The position numbers and the translations under genes are program-made. 64,000 bases of DNA from Thamnaconus septentrionalis (Eukaryota; Chordata; Actinopteri; Tetraodontiformes; Monacanthidae), in NCBI GenBank assembly GCA_009823395.1, contig CM020517.1, forward strand, positions 14,152,001 to 14,216,000. Direction: 5' to 3'. Below the pieces are notes generated by a model. It was given only the letters and a program-made list of their open reading frames with translations, was not told the origin of the DNA and did no database searches. Of the stretch, positions 33,479 through 45,770 are shown in pieces (positions within the stretch are counted from its first letter, which is position 1; each line of letters begins with the position of its first letter).

Positions 33479-35956
33479 ATATATATTTTGTTTTTTGTTT
33501 TTTGTTTTTTGTTTTTTTTGAAGAGGTTTTATTTTTTACACCTCTGCTTGGGAAAGTGTCTGTTGCAGCAGTATTTTCTTTGCTGGCTTCCTCTTGCAGC
33601 CATTGGCAGCGACTCCCCCACCGGCGTCCAGATGTATTTCTGTGGCAGTAAAGCTGACAAGCTAACAATTCAAAAAGTAGCTCGCCGAGGCTCTTAATGG
33701 CCGCTTCCAGAGACGTACGCCTCCTGAGTGCTTCAGGTTCACGTTTGCCGCAGCAGAAATGACCCTGCGGCACGAGACAGAGCCTCTTGCCGCCGAGCCC
33801 GGGTGTCGTCGTTCACCACTCACTCGTTCTAAATTTTTAGTTTCTTTCCCTCCTTAAAATGGTCAATTTTCCACCAAGCGAAACTGTCTCATCACTCTTT
33901 TATTTGCTTTTGAATGCCTTCGACTCTTTCCTGCCTCGAAAACCAAGGCTCTTCTCTGAGCCCCGACACCGGAAGCCTTCACCTGGGCTTCATCACAAGT
34001 CCTCCAGCAAATAGACTTTGACACGGCGGCAGCTCAGTCTCGGCTCTCTTCCTCTGAGGCAGGGTGGGGGGGAGCCTCCGTCAAGCTGCACTCACAAGCA
34101 TGTGGATGGCGCTCTGAAGAGTTTCAGTCAGGTCAGGCATTGAAGGGACAATGGATATTTTTATCCCGACACTGAGATCATGGTTATTGCGCTTTCAAAG
34201 AACAAAGGGAAACCCCTCGCAGATTTCTACCTAGATAAAACAGGAAGTGATAATCTGCGGGCTGAGGTTGTGACCCCTGAGTGATCACGTCCCCATTCAA
34301 CGGCCAAGCACGTTTTTTTTTTTGTTTTACCAGTGAATGAAATGAGCCATGTGATTGGCTGATTCTGTTGTTGATTTGTTGATTTTTTTTTAATCCTTCT
34401 GAAAAAGCTGCAGTGCAGCCAAGCAAAAAAAACCAAAAAAACACCAGAGAGGAGCAGCTGTCAGCAATTAACAGCACTGACAGTGCGACAGGAATATTAA
34501 AGACACAACCTCGCCATTGATTAAAGCCATCAAATAGCAATTATTTAATAATGAAATAGAACCAGCTGTTTATTCTGATGAGTCACCCGAGTATTGGACT
34601 ATTAGCACATTGCGGCTTCTGCTTGAAGCCATAAAATAACTAAAAATGTGCATTTACAACTATTTCTACTATTTCTTTGTACATATGAACCCAGTGCAAT
34701 CAGAACATGAATGCTGGCTGTATGTGTGACTGAACAATTTTGAAACTTTCAGAGTCTTTCTTGCAGTGTAGCTCCTCAGAAACTGGACATTCCAGACATT
34801 TTAAAAAGGGCAAATTAATTAGGAACTTCTCTCTCTGGTTTTATTTTATGTCCAGCTGTTGAAAGCTAGTTGTCTTGACCTTGAAGCTAAGTTGTGATTT
34901 TGCTTCTTGGACACCTGACTGTCACACATCTCCCCCACCCGGTTTGTGCTACTTTCCCTCTGAGGCTCTTGGAAAGCTCTCTCTCCAATAACGCGACGCA
35001 CCGCTCGTCAAAGAAGCGGATGCAGCCGTTCTATTTCCGCCGCCTGCATTCCACCTTTGAAATTCTCCCGGTCCCTCGGCTACTTTGCGGGAAGGAAGCA
35101 GAGGGAGTTCGGAGCAGCTCGCTCATTTCGTTCCGCTCCCCTTCCCTCCCAATTCGAGCGCCTTCACCACTGTCGTCGACCGCGACCGCGGCACATTCCA
35201 GATTTTTGTTTCATGGGTGCAGCAGGAGCCAAAAGCGAAGTAGGATGAAAAACGCTTACTTGGCCTTTCGTGTTGAAATCACCCTGGGGGGAGAGCAGGA
35301 GCGGCGCTTCAAGGTGCAATCAGACGCTTTACAGCCCTGCTGCTCCGTTCTCCCGCCTCAGATAGAGCTAATATCTATAGACCGAGAGGGCGGCAGGGGG
35401 CTGGGGGGTGATCTGCCTACAGGGCTCCACTTGGAAGGCTTGCTTGGAAAACTTTCTTTCCCCTCAGATAACCTCCACCATCTCTCATCTCACCTTTTTT
35501 CAGCCATGCCTGTTCAGCGGCGGAGATGGATTGCCCTGCTCCATATGGTCGCTGCTGTACAGTCGCACTGTATGGAGATGGGGGGCGGGCAGAGGGGTTG
35601 GGGTGGTGCGATGGGGTGGCAATTAGATTGGCCACATTCATCAGACGGTCGGGGTCTGAGACGCAGTTGCGCGCCAGATGCCCGTTCGACTCGCGCGCTC
35701 GCGACTGTCTGGGAGGATCAAATGTTGGAAGGGGCCGTTGAACCGCTGCAGATCAGATTAACATCCAGGGGACCTATCGCTGCTCGTGTTTTTGTTTATT
35801 CTTGGAAAGTCGAGGGAGCAGCGGCAGCAAACGTCTGACTGTAAAGTGCAGTTCTGATGTGTTTTTGTAAGTGTGTCGAGACACTAAAACTGCTGCTGAG
35901 GATGTTGCAGGGTAGATGGATTGCTGTCAGTGTGGCTGTGGATGTGGAATAATGAA

Positions 35957-36024
35957 CTTCCATCCACCCATCCATCCATCCATCCATCCATCCATCCATC
36001 CATCCATCCATCCATCCATCCATC
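35957..36024. repeat. CCAT tetranucleotide microsatellite
   Basis: About 17 copies of a CCAT/ATCC unit, followed directly by GATA copies. Confidence 0.95.
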
Positions 36025-36047
36025 CACAGATAGATAGATAGATGGAT

Positions 36048-36090
36048 CGATGTACTTTATTGATCCCAAATTGGGAAACTACACTGTTGC
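36048..36090 (-). mobile_element. Non-LTR retrotransposon 3' tail fragment
   Basis: GTACTTTATTGATCCCAAAT, then TGGGAAACTAC, is the reverse complement of the AATTTCCC...AATAAAG tail common to fish LINE-type elements. The same motif lies in the opposite orientation at 40808-40846. Confidence 0.5.
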
Positions 36091-37318
36091 AGTACAAAAA
36101 ATAAATTATTCAGTAGTTTCAAAAACACTCAATTCAATCTATGTACAACAAACAACCAAAGCAGATGTGGTAATAAAATTGTGCAGAGGCAGGGATAAGC
36201 AAGGTTCAATCCATCCATCCTTCCATCCATTGATGTACCAAGTTTAGAGAAGTGGTGGGGGACTCGCCCAAAGGCAGACACCAGTAATGGGCCTGGGCCC
36301 ACACATCCACATCCAACTCTGACAGTCAGCTAGTGGACTTTTCTCCCTGTTAAATAAGGTCCCTTATTAGAAAACATTGGCATTAAAAGCAACTTTCTTT
36401 CCGTCTTCAGGTTTTGTTCAAGTTTTTTCCGCATCCGGACTGAAGGTCTCGGGGCCGTCCAAATAACGTCAGATTTATTGATCGAGTCAATCACGACACA
36501 AGGCCTCTGTGATGGTGTAGAATTTAAAAGGGAATGGCTGGATCTGCGGCGCCACAAGCAAACGTGATGCTTCCCCCCCCGGTGTCCGTGCCAATGCGGT
36601 CTGCAGTGCTGGTGCTGGCATTCCGTGCCAGCGACTGGCCATTGACACTGTTCGGTAACAAGCTGTAAATCTGCCGTCCTCGCCACCCTTTGCCACTGTT
36701 TTAGTGGATATTAACTTTAATTTATGGCGTCACTCTGGCCTGAAGATTTTAATGCTGTGTGTGTTCGCTTGTGTGTGGCAGCTTGTTGTGCTCTCCATTG
36801 CTTTGTTTGCTCTCCTATCTGTTGCTATGTCGGCATTCGGGCGGCCGCCTGTTCAGCGGGTTTTTTCCTGGAGACGAGCGTTATTAGCGCTCCAATTTGC
36901 GCAGAGACACTGAGTGATGAGAACAAAGCTTCTCTCCTCCGGTTCTGCAATTCCCCCACTCACTCCCCTTCACCCCCACACCCTCCACCCCCTCGCGTCT
37001 CGGTCTCGCCACAGGATGAGATTGTGCCACGTCGCATGCCGACGATCCTCTCTGACAGTCAATCAGCAGATTGCTCGTGCGGCTCCCTCCACATTATTGC
37101 GGGCAAAATGCCGCGACGCGTCTTGTATTCCAAGTGCCTGGTTCTGATTTTTGTGGACGACTGCGGGCAAATATAAATACGCATCCATTTATGGTTTTAG
37201 TGGAGACCTTTGGTAGATGGAGTTGTATATGTAGACGCGTTACTTTTCTAAATAAAGATCAAGTGTGGCTGATTTTTTTTTTTGGAATGTCTTTTGTAGG
37301 AAAAGGCAAAAAGCTGGA

Positions 37319-37357
37319 AGCTGGATAATCCAATGTCAGACATTGGATTATCCAGCT
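37319..37357. repeat. Near-perfect palindrome, 19-base arms and 1-base centre
   Basis: The arms at 37319-37337 and 37339-37357 are exact reverse complements around a single A. A few more bases pair outside if one base is bulged. The transcript would fold into a very stable hairpin. Confidence 0.97.
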
Positions 37358-40300
37358 CCAGCGGTTTAAGAACTGGCGAAATGTATTGTTTAGCTGCTGA
37401 TCTAACTTCTGCTGGAGCAACTTCAGTACTTCAAAGTCCCCTCATGCAGAATTCATTTCACGTCACTTCTGCCCCCCCCTCTTTTTTCTTAGAAAAACTG
37501 TGTTCTAGAACATGGGACAGTGGCCCATTTTGAGATCACAATGTATGCCTCCCCCAGCTTGGTGGCATCGCCCCCTGATAGGCGCCCACTGAGAACACAC
37601 AGCTGTAGTAGGTAGAACAAATCATCAGTTGTCCCAGGACAGTAAAACATGTTTGTTTTTTGTTTTTTTTTTGGTGTGAGGCTGTAAACAGAGGTGCTGT
37701 TTTATGTAAATCTGTAGACGTTCTTTTCCTTTTTTGGACAATTGTATATGACGTCAAGACTGGGATCTGAGGTTTAAATAAATACAGCTCTGAAAATTGT
37801 GTTAACATTGGACCTTAAATCCCTAAATAGATGTCGGTGTAATACTGCTCCACCTGACGCTGGAGATAACTGGACTATGGTAAAAATAGCTCAGACAGAT
37901 ATTATTATTCCTGCAACATCGGTCGTATCTTATTCTGGGCCACTCACTATTGGTTAATTTAAGGTACATAAGGTAATTTTTTTCTTTTTTTTTTCTTTAA
38001 AGAAATACAACACAATTGCATGAGGCGCCAACAGATGGTTGGGCGAGCGGCTCCACCATGTTTGAGTCCTGCTCTCTGACAGCCGAGGACATCCATCCTC
38101 GCAGCGTGCCAGAGAGACACCTGCGCTCTGTGCGGAATGAGGAGAGCGAGACAGCAGGAGCTCCTGCTGCATTTTGTCCTGCAGCGGTCGAGCAGCTGCA
38201 TCAGCGCGTCCGGCCGTGGCCGCACACGGCCTCGGCTGTCGGCCTCGGTGTGGTGCGAACCATCGTGTGCACAGTGTCGACTGGCTGCAGCAGCGAGTGA
38301 CCACTGGAGACGTGTCCGCCAGCTCACAGCGGAACCTGAGTCACACGTGGACAGAGGCGAGTGCTGCTGAGTCGGATGGGTGCAGAACTCTCATTTCCCT
38401 TCTTCTTTTCTGTTCTTTTTCCTCTGCCTTTACATCGTCTTTTCCATCTTCAACCCTTTCACTTCCCCAACCATTCTTCCCTGTCATTTCCTTCCCACAA
38501 GCCCCCTTCCTTCCGTTTCCCTCAGTCCTTTCCTTTCCTTTCCTTTCCTTTCCTTTCCCCCAACCCGCCTTCCATTCCCTCTCCCCTCCTCTCTTTCTCG
38601 AGGCCCCTCATTGTCACTTTTGGATCAGATTACCGTTGATTCACATTCTCTGGCGCAGGATCAGTTTTTGTGAAGACGGAGCGAATGTGACATCAAAGGA
38701 GGAGGCTGAGACTGGAACGAAAAGCTGCTGCAGCTGCAACAAAAAAAGAGGGAAAGAGGAGTCGCAGTTTTATTGCCACGAGTCTCCACTTTGATGGGCC
38801 GCGCTAAGCAGTGGCAATTTCATCTTGATGGGAGGTGTAATTGCATTTTCTTAATGGCATCCTTTGGATATTTACACACCTATTGCTCTTTTGCTCAGAC
38901 AATAGGCTAGAGTTCCGTGTGTACGGTCTGTCTATTGAAATAAAATTGCTAAAGAGTTAACATGATCGACTTTGGTTGGTGTTAAGAACTCTTAGAAGGC
39001 AAGATCAAGGCAAATATGGAAGAAAAGTTCCTTCTGGTATTGTTGCTTTTGCCTCTATACCTGTTTTATCCCATTAATGTCCAAATGGAATCAAAGATTT
39101 ATGTCCCAGTATGAGTCTGAAGGAACCGGAGCCACGCAGGAAACTCTGAAGTACCCCGGTCGCCTTCACCACTGCAGTCACCGTGCTGTAAACAGCAAAC
39201 ATCCTGTTTACCAGCACTGGAGCTTGATTCATTTTTACTTTACTGGCCCTTTTTTTGAGAGATTTTGCGAGTGCAGCTTTACACCGGCCGCGTTACCGCC
39301 TTGGGGATACACTGGCTAATACAGTACGTGCAACAGTAGCAGCTCAGCCCTGGGCCGCGGCTGATGAGGTGGTGCCGCGCGCTCTGCTTCCTGCCGCACG
39401 CTGCAGCGATCTCAAAGCGAGGATTATGAAATCCATATGAGAGCACTTGGGTTCACTAGCGCGCTTAGCAATGAACCTTTAACAAGACCGACGCTACTCT
39501 TTGCAAACACCTGCTCTCCCTGTAGTGGGAAGGTCTGGAATAATAAAATCCCGTTCTGATATGAGTTTAAAAAAACAAAAAAGACGAAAAGCAGCCGGGG
39601 TGAAGGGAAGACGCTCTGAAAACAAGTGCGCTTAAGTATCCAGGCCTCAGTGCCAGGACTGGGCCGTAACAACCCATTACTGGCCTCTGCAGCCTGTAAT
39701 CACCCCTTGCCGTCATCAATAACGATCATTTATTTAGAAGCAGCGCTGACGGTGGGTGAGTGCAGCGTGCGCAACAATGCAGGAGGGGTCACACCTGTAG
39801 GGCTCCACTGACAAGTGTCCGTCATCCCTGCTTGGGTTCACTGACTGACGACGTCAGCAAAAACACACGTTGGGAAGGATATTCCATTAGAAAATGTATT
39901 GAAACGGAACACAATTCGAAAAAAAGTTTCTCATTTGAGTTTTGGGGCTCGTTTGAGGCGGTTTTCCACCACCCGGAGGAATTTTGCGATTGTAACGTGA
40001 GGAGAGTGGAAACGTAAACAGTGGGTCAAATCGAAAATATCGACTGATCTGCAGTCACGATGTGGTCCGCAAATGTGTTGATGTATCTGTGAGTGTATCA
40101 TCAGACTGCCCCTTGTTGACTCTGGTGTTTCAGTGCACACAGCCTCCGTGCTCAGCAGGCTCATGGTGCCTTAGGAAAGCTAACGGACCTTCTGCTGAGT
40201 AACCGTCCACCAGGGAAGTCGGTGATTCCCGGAGAACTTGCACAGCAGTCGTGAAACAGCGAGTGAAAAAAAAACTCGTAATTATTCCTAGTTGAATAAG

Positions 40301-40807
40301 TGTCATCATTATATTCTTTAACCAGTTTGTTTGCACTGGACTTGACATCACTCCCCTGTGACAGGGAAATGCTGATGCAGTCCGGGAGGTGATTTTCCAC
40401 TGGAGGAGCAGTCTGACAAAACTCTCACGATGCCGATGTTTTGTTTTTAATCGACGCAGCCACAGAAGCAGCGAGAGATTTTATTGATATCGTTGCTCAC
40501 AAAGCGGGAAAATCTGACTAGACTGCCCTTAACAAACGCTGAAAAAAATCGCTACTCACCTTTTGTTTGCGATCAGAGTCGTATTTTACCCGTGTTTTAC
40601 TTTGTGCCTTTTGCTGTCTGTCTTCTAAATGCCACGAGGAAAAGCTGGTTAACTCATAGGATGCTTTGTAACTTTAGTGAGTGTGAGCTTGAGGATGAGT
40701 GAGCGTTTTATTGTGCATTTTGCTTATGTGCATTATGTATCATGTTTGTGTTTTATGCGTCTGTCATGCTCTGTTGTGTATTTTTGTACTTTGTCGTTGC
40801 TCCTTCT

Positions 40808-40846
40808 GCTGTGAAACAAATTTCCCCACTGGGGCAAATAAAGGGA
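40808..40846 (+). mobile_element. Non-LTR retrotransposon 3' tail fragment
   Basis: GCTGTGAAACAAATTTCCCC, then ACTGGGGCAAATAAAGG, matches the conserved 3' end of fish LINE-type retroposons. The upstream part is too diverged to define a 5' border. Confidence 0.5.
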
Positions 40847-42289
40847 TTGAGTCATCAGTCCCACGTCATCGTAGTTGCAACTAAAACAACAGTCTCAGTG
40901 AACGCATACATTTAATTTTGGGACTATTCTAAGAATATCTTACGAATCATCATAGAGTCCAGGTAAAATAGATGAAAGTGAAAACAGCATCACACTGATC
41001 ATGATCCTGATCTCCTGATCGTGACTGGATTTAGTGGGGATCTGTCATCACCCAATGAGCGCAGCTCCATGAGCTCCTTCAGGCCTCCCCAGTGCTTTAT
41101 GGGACATCGGGTCAGTAAACGGGTCACATCAAACATATGTCCTGGTTTTCTGTCTGCCTGTGTTCTCCTCTCGTCACACTGTCAACATTTTCTCCAATGG
41201 CCAACCTAGTATTACAGCTAAAAGTACATCTAAATGTGTGAGGGTTAGCTCTGCGTTGTTATAAATCTCTGTTAATTGATCAGGTTAGGAAACCCACGTT
41301 ACTCCGTCAATCGGTGAGGTTGAGGTGGAAACTGTTGAATCACCTCAGCACAAAACAGTCAGGCAGACCTTGCACATCTTTAGAATCGCGTGTTGGCAAA
41401 TGAGCAGTAAGAAAATTCCAAACAAATTTATGCATGTAATCTATAGAAGTCCTATCTGCAATATTTAAAAAAAAAATATAGAAAAAAAAATCTACATTCA
41501 TTTGTAGATTTGAAATGATAAAAGTGGGCATAGAGGAAAAAAAATCCATTAACGTAGACACTAAAACATCTGTCCTACACACTTGCTCACTCCTCACTCC
41601 CAAATCTCAGCGCAGCGGCGCGCAGACCTTTGGTTCGGCAACCTGTCACTATGCAAAGAATCTCCACCAATGTCGGGTCTCCTCCCATGCTCCAGGAGAG
41701 ACGCGATTGGCCGATTCCAGCGACACGAGCTGAGGTCATCGGTGTGCTTTAATGTTCCCCTCCGAGGAGTTTTAAGCTACTGTTGCACGTATCGACGCGC
41801 ACGTGCTGGAGACCCAAACACGGCAGCTGTGAAGAATGCGTTTATCATTCAGAACAAAGCAGAGAGTGGGAGCCTGTGTGTGTGTGTGTGTGTGTGTGTG
41901 TGGCAGGGGGGCTGTTATGAGAGGGGGATATTTAATCTCAAGGTGCTCTTGGAGGCTCAATGCACTTCTCACACTGGAGACACGGAGAGAGATTGCTTTC
42001 TTTAATCTATCCCCCTGCTGAAGCTCTGACGTCGCAGCTGGGCCGAACTGCTGTTACGGAGTCTCACGGAACCCGAGCGAGACCACCGGTTGATGATGTG
42101 GACGGCGTAAATTCTGGAACTTTGATGGCTCATTTCTAAACAATCTATGTGCATTTTGTTTCATTTTTTAATCTACCTTATCTCTCTTGGCAACCTCCAA
42201 CACACAGTGTTTTATATTTTGGCCTCAATTTACGATGGATACTATAAACGCTCCACGGTTAGTACCACAGAGCCTTTAACTCAGCCGCA

Positions 42290-42578
42290 CCACACCTGTG
42301 GAAAAGTCTCCCCATCCAGCTGAGGGTTAACGGAATGCGGAGTCTTTTAAAACTGAAGCCTGAAGAGGTTTTTATTTCGAAAGGCTTTGAAATGTTAAAG
42401 ATAAATGAGAGGAGAGCACGCTGGCGTTTGTTTGTTTGCCACTTCGCCGCCTCTGAGTTCTGATTAAGTTTTAATTGTGTTGATACACACTGTTTTTTTT
42501 CTTTGTTTTGGTTTTATCTGTAGCACTTTGAGATTTCATAATAAAAAAGTGCTTTATAAATAAAATGTATTATTATTC
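42290..42578 (+). mobile_element. L2-like LINE 3' end (reverse-transcriptase ORF tail and 3' UTR)
   Basis: One frame from 42296 reads LWKSLPIQLRVNGMRSLLKL, then KPEEVFISKGF. This resembles the conserved end of L2-type ORF2 (LWNSLP..LR..S...FK..LKT.LF..AF). It is followed after about 120 bases by GTAGCACTTTGAGA, AAAAGTGCTTTATAAATAAA and ATT repeats, the usual 3' UTR end of this class. It is a 5'-truncated, non-functional insertion. Confidence 0.75.
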
Positions 42579-45006
42579 ATTACAATTTGGCGGCAAAAAA
42601 ACAAAACAAATAAATACTAAGTATTTTGGAAAACATGTCTTGGTTGAACCCTGGCTGCACTAAAATAACAGATCGCATTGATTCACTTGAATGCGTCAGA
42701 AGCATTAAAAAAACACGAAAGAAGATGCTGAGGAGCTCCACAGGGCTCCACTGGGAATGACAGATCTGATCGGTGCAATTGAATGCACCAGCTTATCCAG
42801 TCACACGTATGTTTTTTGCATTCCCTCTGGAAACACTTTCTGGGCTCTCTGGGCTCTTCACCGGATGGTTGCACGCAGTAAATCCAAACGCTTGAATACT
42901 TCATACAGCATAAAACTATTTTTTGTCAGACCCAGTCTCGGTTTTTGGAGGAGCATCTTCTTTCAGTCTGGCTGCTGACATGAATTAGTGCTGGGCTTTA
43001 TGAATGATTGATGGTAGCTGCCCCCCCCTGCCCCCACCCCCTCCCCCTCCTTCCCACTGCAACCACGATAGGGGCTGACTGGCGGGTGACGGCTGGAGAA
43101 GGAGACGGACGGACGGACAGAATCAGACGCCTAATTGTGACTCAGCGTGAGACGAGAGGGAAGGAAAAAAAAAAGTAAAGGTCCAGTCCAGTGGGTCAGA
43201 CCGTTGATTAAAGAGAGTGCGTGCACGTGCGTGTGTGCGTGCGCTCTTTTTTTGGCACGCGCGCAGGCGGGAAACGGTGGATCTATGCTGTCCTCGCGCG
43301 GCCCAAATGAAGCGTGCGCTGAACGGGGAGAGCGGTTCCATGTTTGAACGCAGCCATGTGCTGATTTCCCTCGCAGGGTTTTTAATTCCCTCCCGGATCT
43401 GAATTTTTTATATTGATCCTGCACGGAAAGCGGCCGCGGCCCCGCCGGCATTCGCATCGGCGTGCACTGTGTGTCGTACATCTGCTGTTGTTCACTGATT
43501 ATTATGTAACAAGACAAGAGATCCGGGGGAAAAAAACCAACAACAACATCAACAAAAAAAAACTGCAGCGTTGCCACGTTGTAAAACCCTCCGAGGATGT
43601 TTCTATATTAGAAGCTAGCGCCGTGCTTTGCATGAGAACGTCTTGCTCCCTGCTGCACATGCACAGCGGCTGAGGACGTCATCAAGTGTCGGGCCTGCAT
43701 TTAGAAGAGCCCCGAGGCCCCGATGACGCACCCATCGCCGAGCAGCGCGCAACCAAAATCGTTCCGAGAGCTTCGTCCGTATCTCCGCTAGCCTGCCCCT
43801 CGCGTTGAATAATGCAGGCAACCATTGTGCAGAAGAACCCCCGTCCCCCCCTCTCCCCAAAACCCCCAGAAACCCCAACCACCGTCTCTCCCCAGACTTC
43901 CTTGTATCAGCAGATTTCTGCTCGCTCCGCTATCATGAGGAGGAACCAACAGTCCAGTTCAGCGTTTATGGAGCTGGCGAACGCAGCAGCAGCACAAACA
44001 TTCCCGTGGGATGTTTGTTTTCCGGGCCCGATTCCCCGACAAGAATGGGTTTTTCGGTAATTGCTCTCCGCCGCTGCCGCTCGCTGCAAGAGACGCGTCC
44101 TCGCGCGAGGCTGAAAGGGCGAAAAGGGGGCGAACATCTTGTCTTTTTTACTCGAATTTGGGCCGACGGCGCTGAAGAGAGACGCCTGCAGTCAGCGCCC
44201 GGCTGCTGATGGCTGTTTTGCGCCGTCACACCTTCTCACAGTCATTGTGCCCATTTGTATGCTGCACAGGTTGGTTGTTGTTAGGTTGTCAGTGGAAACA
44301 CTACCAAACAGCAGTCGGTTCACGGGCTCGAGCAGCGGCTGTGTGATGTTAGCGTGACACCTGTGCACACTCACCGGCTCTCACCTCTTTTCCAGCACGA
44401 TGGTGTCACGTGCACTGACACCCAGAGGGTCAGTGGATATTAACTGGTCCTGACTGTCTTCTGCGTTTCTTCCTTTTTGTTTGGTTATTTTGCAGTACGA
44501 CTAACACTGGCGGACTTAAATGCCTCCTTCACATACATTGATGTGCTGATTTTCCAAGATTCTTTGTTCTTTTTTAAGTTAAATTGTGTTGAAATCATTT
44601 CTCTTTCGTAGGAATCAAGGGGAAAAGAGACTGGTTTGATTTAAAGGCCTCACTTATGGATGCTCCTTGTTTGATCATCGCTTTGAGAGGGGAAACGCAC
44701 TAATTGGCTGAACAGAAACAAAGCAAAAGCCAAATGAGGATCGCGCAAACAGAGAGAAATGTGGAGCTTTTGGAAACAAACAAAATAAAACTCTCTCTGG
44801 ACTGGTCGGGTTTTTTTGTGCGGTATTTGAGATGATTATTGATGACCTGATTAGAGTATCACCAACAACAAAAACTTAAAGACAAGCATTGACCTCTACT
44901 ATGGAAATTACACAACGGCCTTTGAGGCTTCTTTGAAATGAATTTCCTTTAAGTGGCAGGAAAAAATACATAGGCTGCCCCCTTCATTTCTCACAGCTCA
45001 TACCCT

Positions 45007-45056
45007 CTCTTTCTTTCTTTCTTTCTTTCTTTCTTTTTATCTTTCTTTCTTTCTTT
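45007..45056 (+). repeat. CTTT tetranucleotide microsatellite
   Basis: About 12 copies of CTTT with one interruption near the middle, in the 3' part of RYR3 intron 1. Confidence 0.95.
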
Positions 45057-45555
45057 AAGCAATCTGTGCAACACCTGAATACAAAACAAGCCGAAAGCCA
45101 GCTTAACTTTCAATGTCAATCATGACTTCAAGTGATCCGGCGAGGAGCTGAGCGCACTCCACACCTTCACATCTCAGAGAGGGACTCTGAATGTTAATCA
45201 AGGGAGCGTTCAACAGCTGCACGACTGCAGCGCAACCCTGCGGCGCTCCGTCCCACTGTTGAACTGAGCTCGCAGCCCAACTGAAAGACATGCAAATGCA
45301 ATTTATTCACGCGAACAGCTGATAATAAGAACAACCTGTAGAAATACAATGCTAAATGGCGTCAGTCCGGAGGAAACTGATGCTTTTGCGTATTTATCAC
45401 GTCCGAGTGGAAAAATGTCACGCATTCTCACTTCGTCCAGGTGGTCGTGCTACGCGCTACAGATGAGTTGTGGCCCTCCATGGACATCACGCACACACTG
45501 ACTGCATCTTCCACGCTTGCAGGCGCACAGACTGAGGTGTGTTTCTTCTTGACAG

Positions 45556-45675
45556 GATGATGAAGTGGTGCTTCAGTGCGTGGCCTGCATCCAGAAGGAG
45601 AATCGCAAGTTCTGCCTGGCTGCCGAGGGGCTGGGCAACCGCCTGTGTTACCTGGAGCCCACGTCTGAGGCGAAG
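45556..45675 (+). CDS. RYR3: Ryanodine receptor 3, exon 2
   Basis: 120 bases, 40 codons, phase 0 at both ends, acceptor CTTGACAG, donor GTAAGG. Residues 17-56 include [20 protein letters not shown] and [20 protein letters not shown]. This is the first strands of the N-terminal beta-trefoil (domain A). Confidence 0.97.
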
Positions 45676-45715
45676 GTAAGGCCGAGTCACTGCACTGCTG
45701 ATCTGAACAGAGAGA

Positions 45716-45716
<1 letters not shown>

Positions 45717-45768
<52 letters not shown>
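45717..45768 (+). repeat. CA microsatellite 42 bases after the exon 2 donor
   Basis: About 52 bases of pure AC repeat in the first part of RYR3 intron 2. Confidence 0.97.

Positions 45769-45770
<2 letters not shown>

Larger units (their letters stand above)
33479..37300 (+). other. RYR3: RYR3 intron 1, third part
   Basis: A CCAT microsatellite lies at about 35957-36024, followed by a GATA run and a retroposon tail. The longest open frame (34894-35838) lacks an ATG start and resembles nothing known. No exon was recognised. Confidence 0.6.
37301..45555 (+). other. RYR3: RYR3 intron 1, last part
   Basis: This part contains the palindrome at 37319-37357, a TTCC tract at about 38527-38560, two retroposon tails, a TG run at about 41874-41901, a CpG-rich stretch at about 43200-44200, and a CTTT microsatellite at about 45007-45056. 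No exon was recognised before exon 2. Confidence 0.6.

Noticed and set aside
34894..35838. 314-codon open frame in RYR3 intron 1
   Set aside because: It begins at GTG directly after a stop, the first ATG comes about 40 codons later, it has no recognisable domain or splice-site pattern, and it lies in GC-rich DNA where long chance frames are common.
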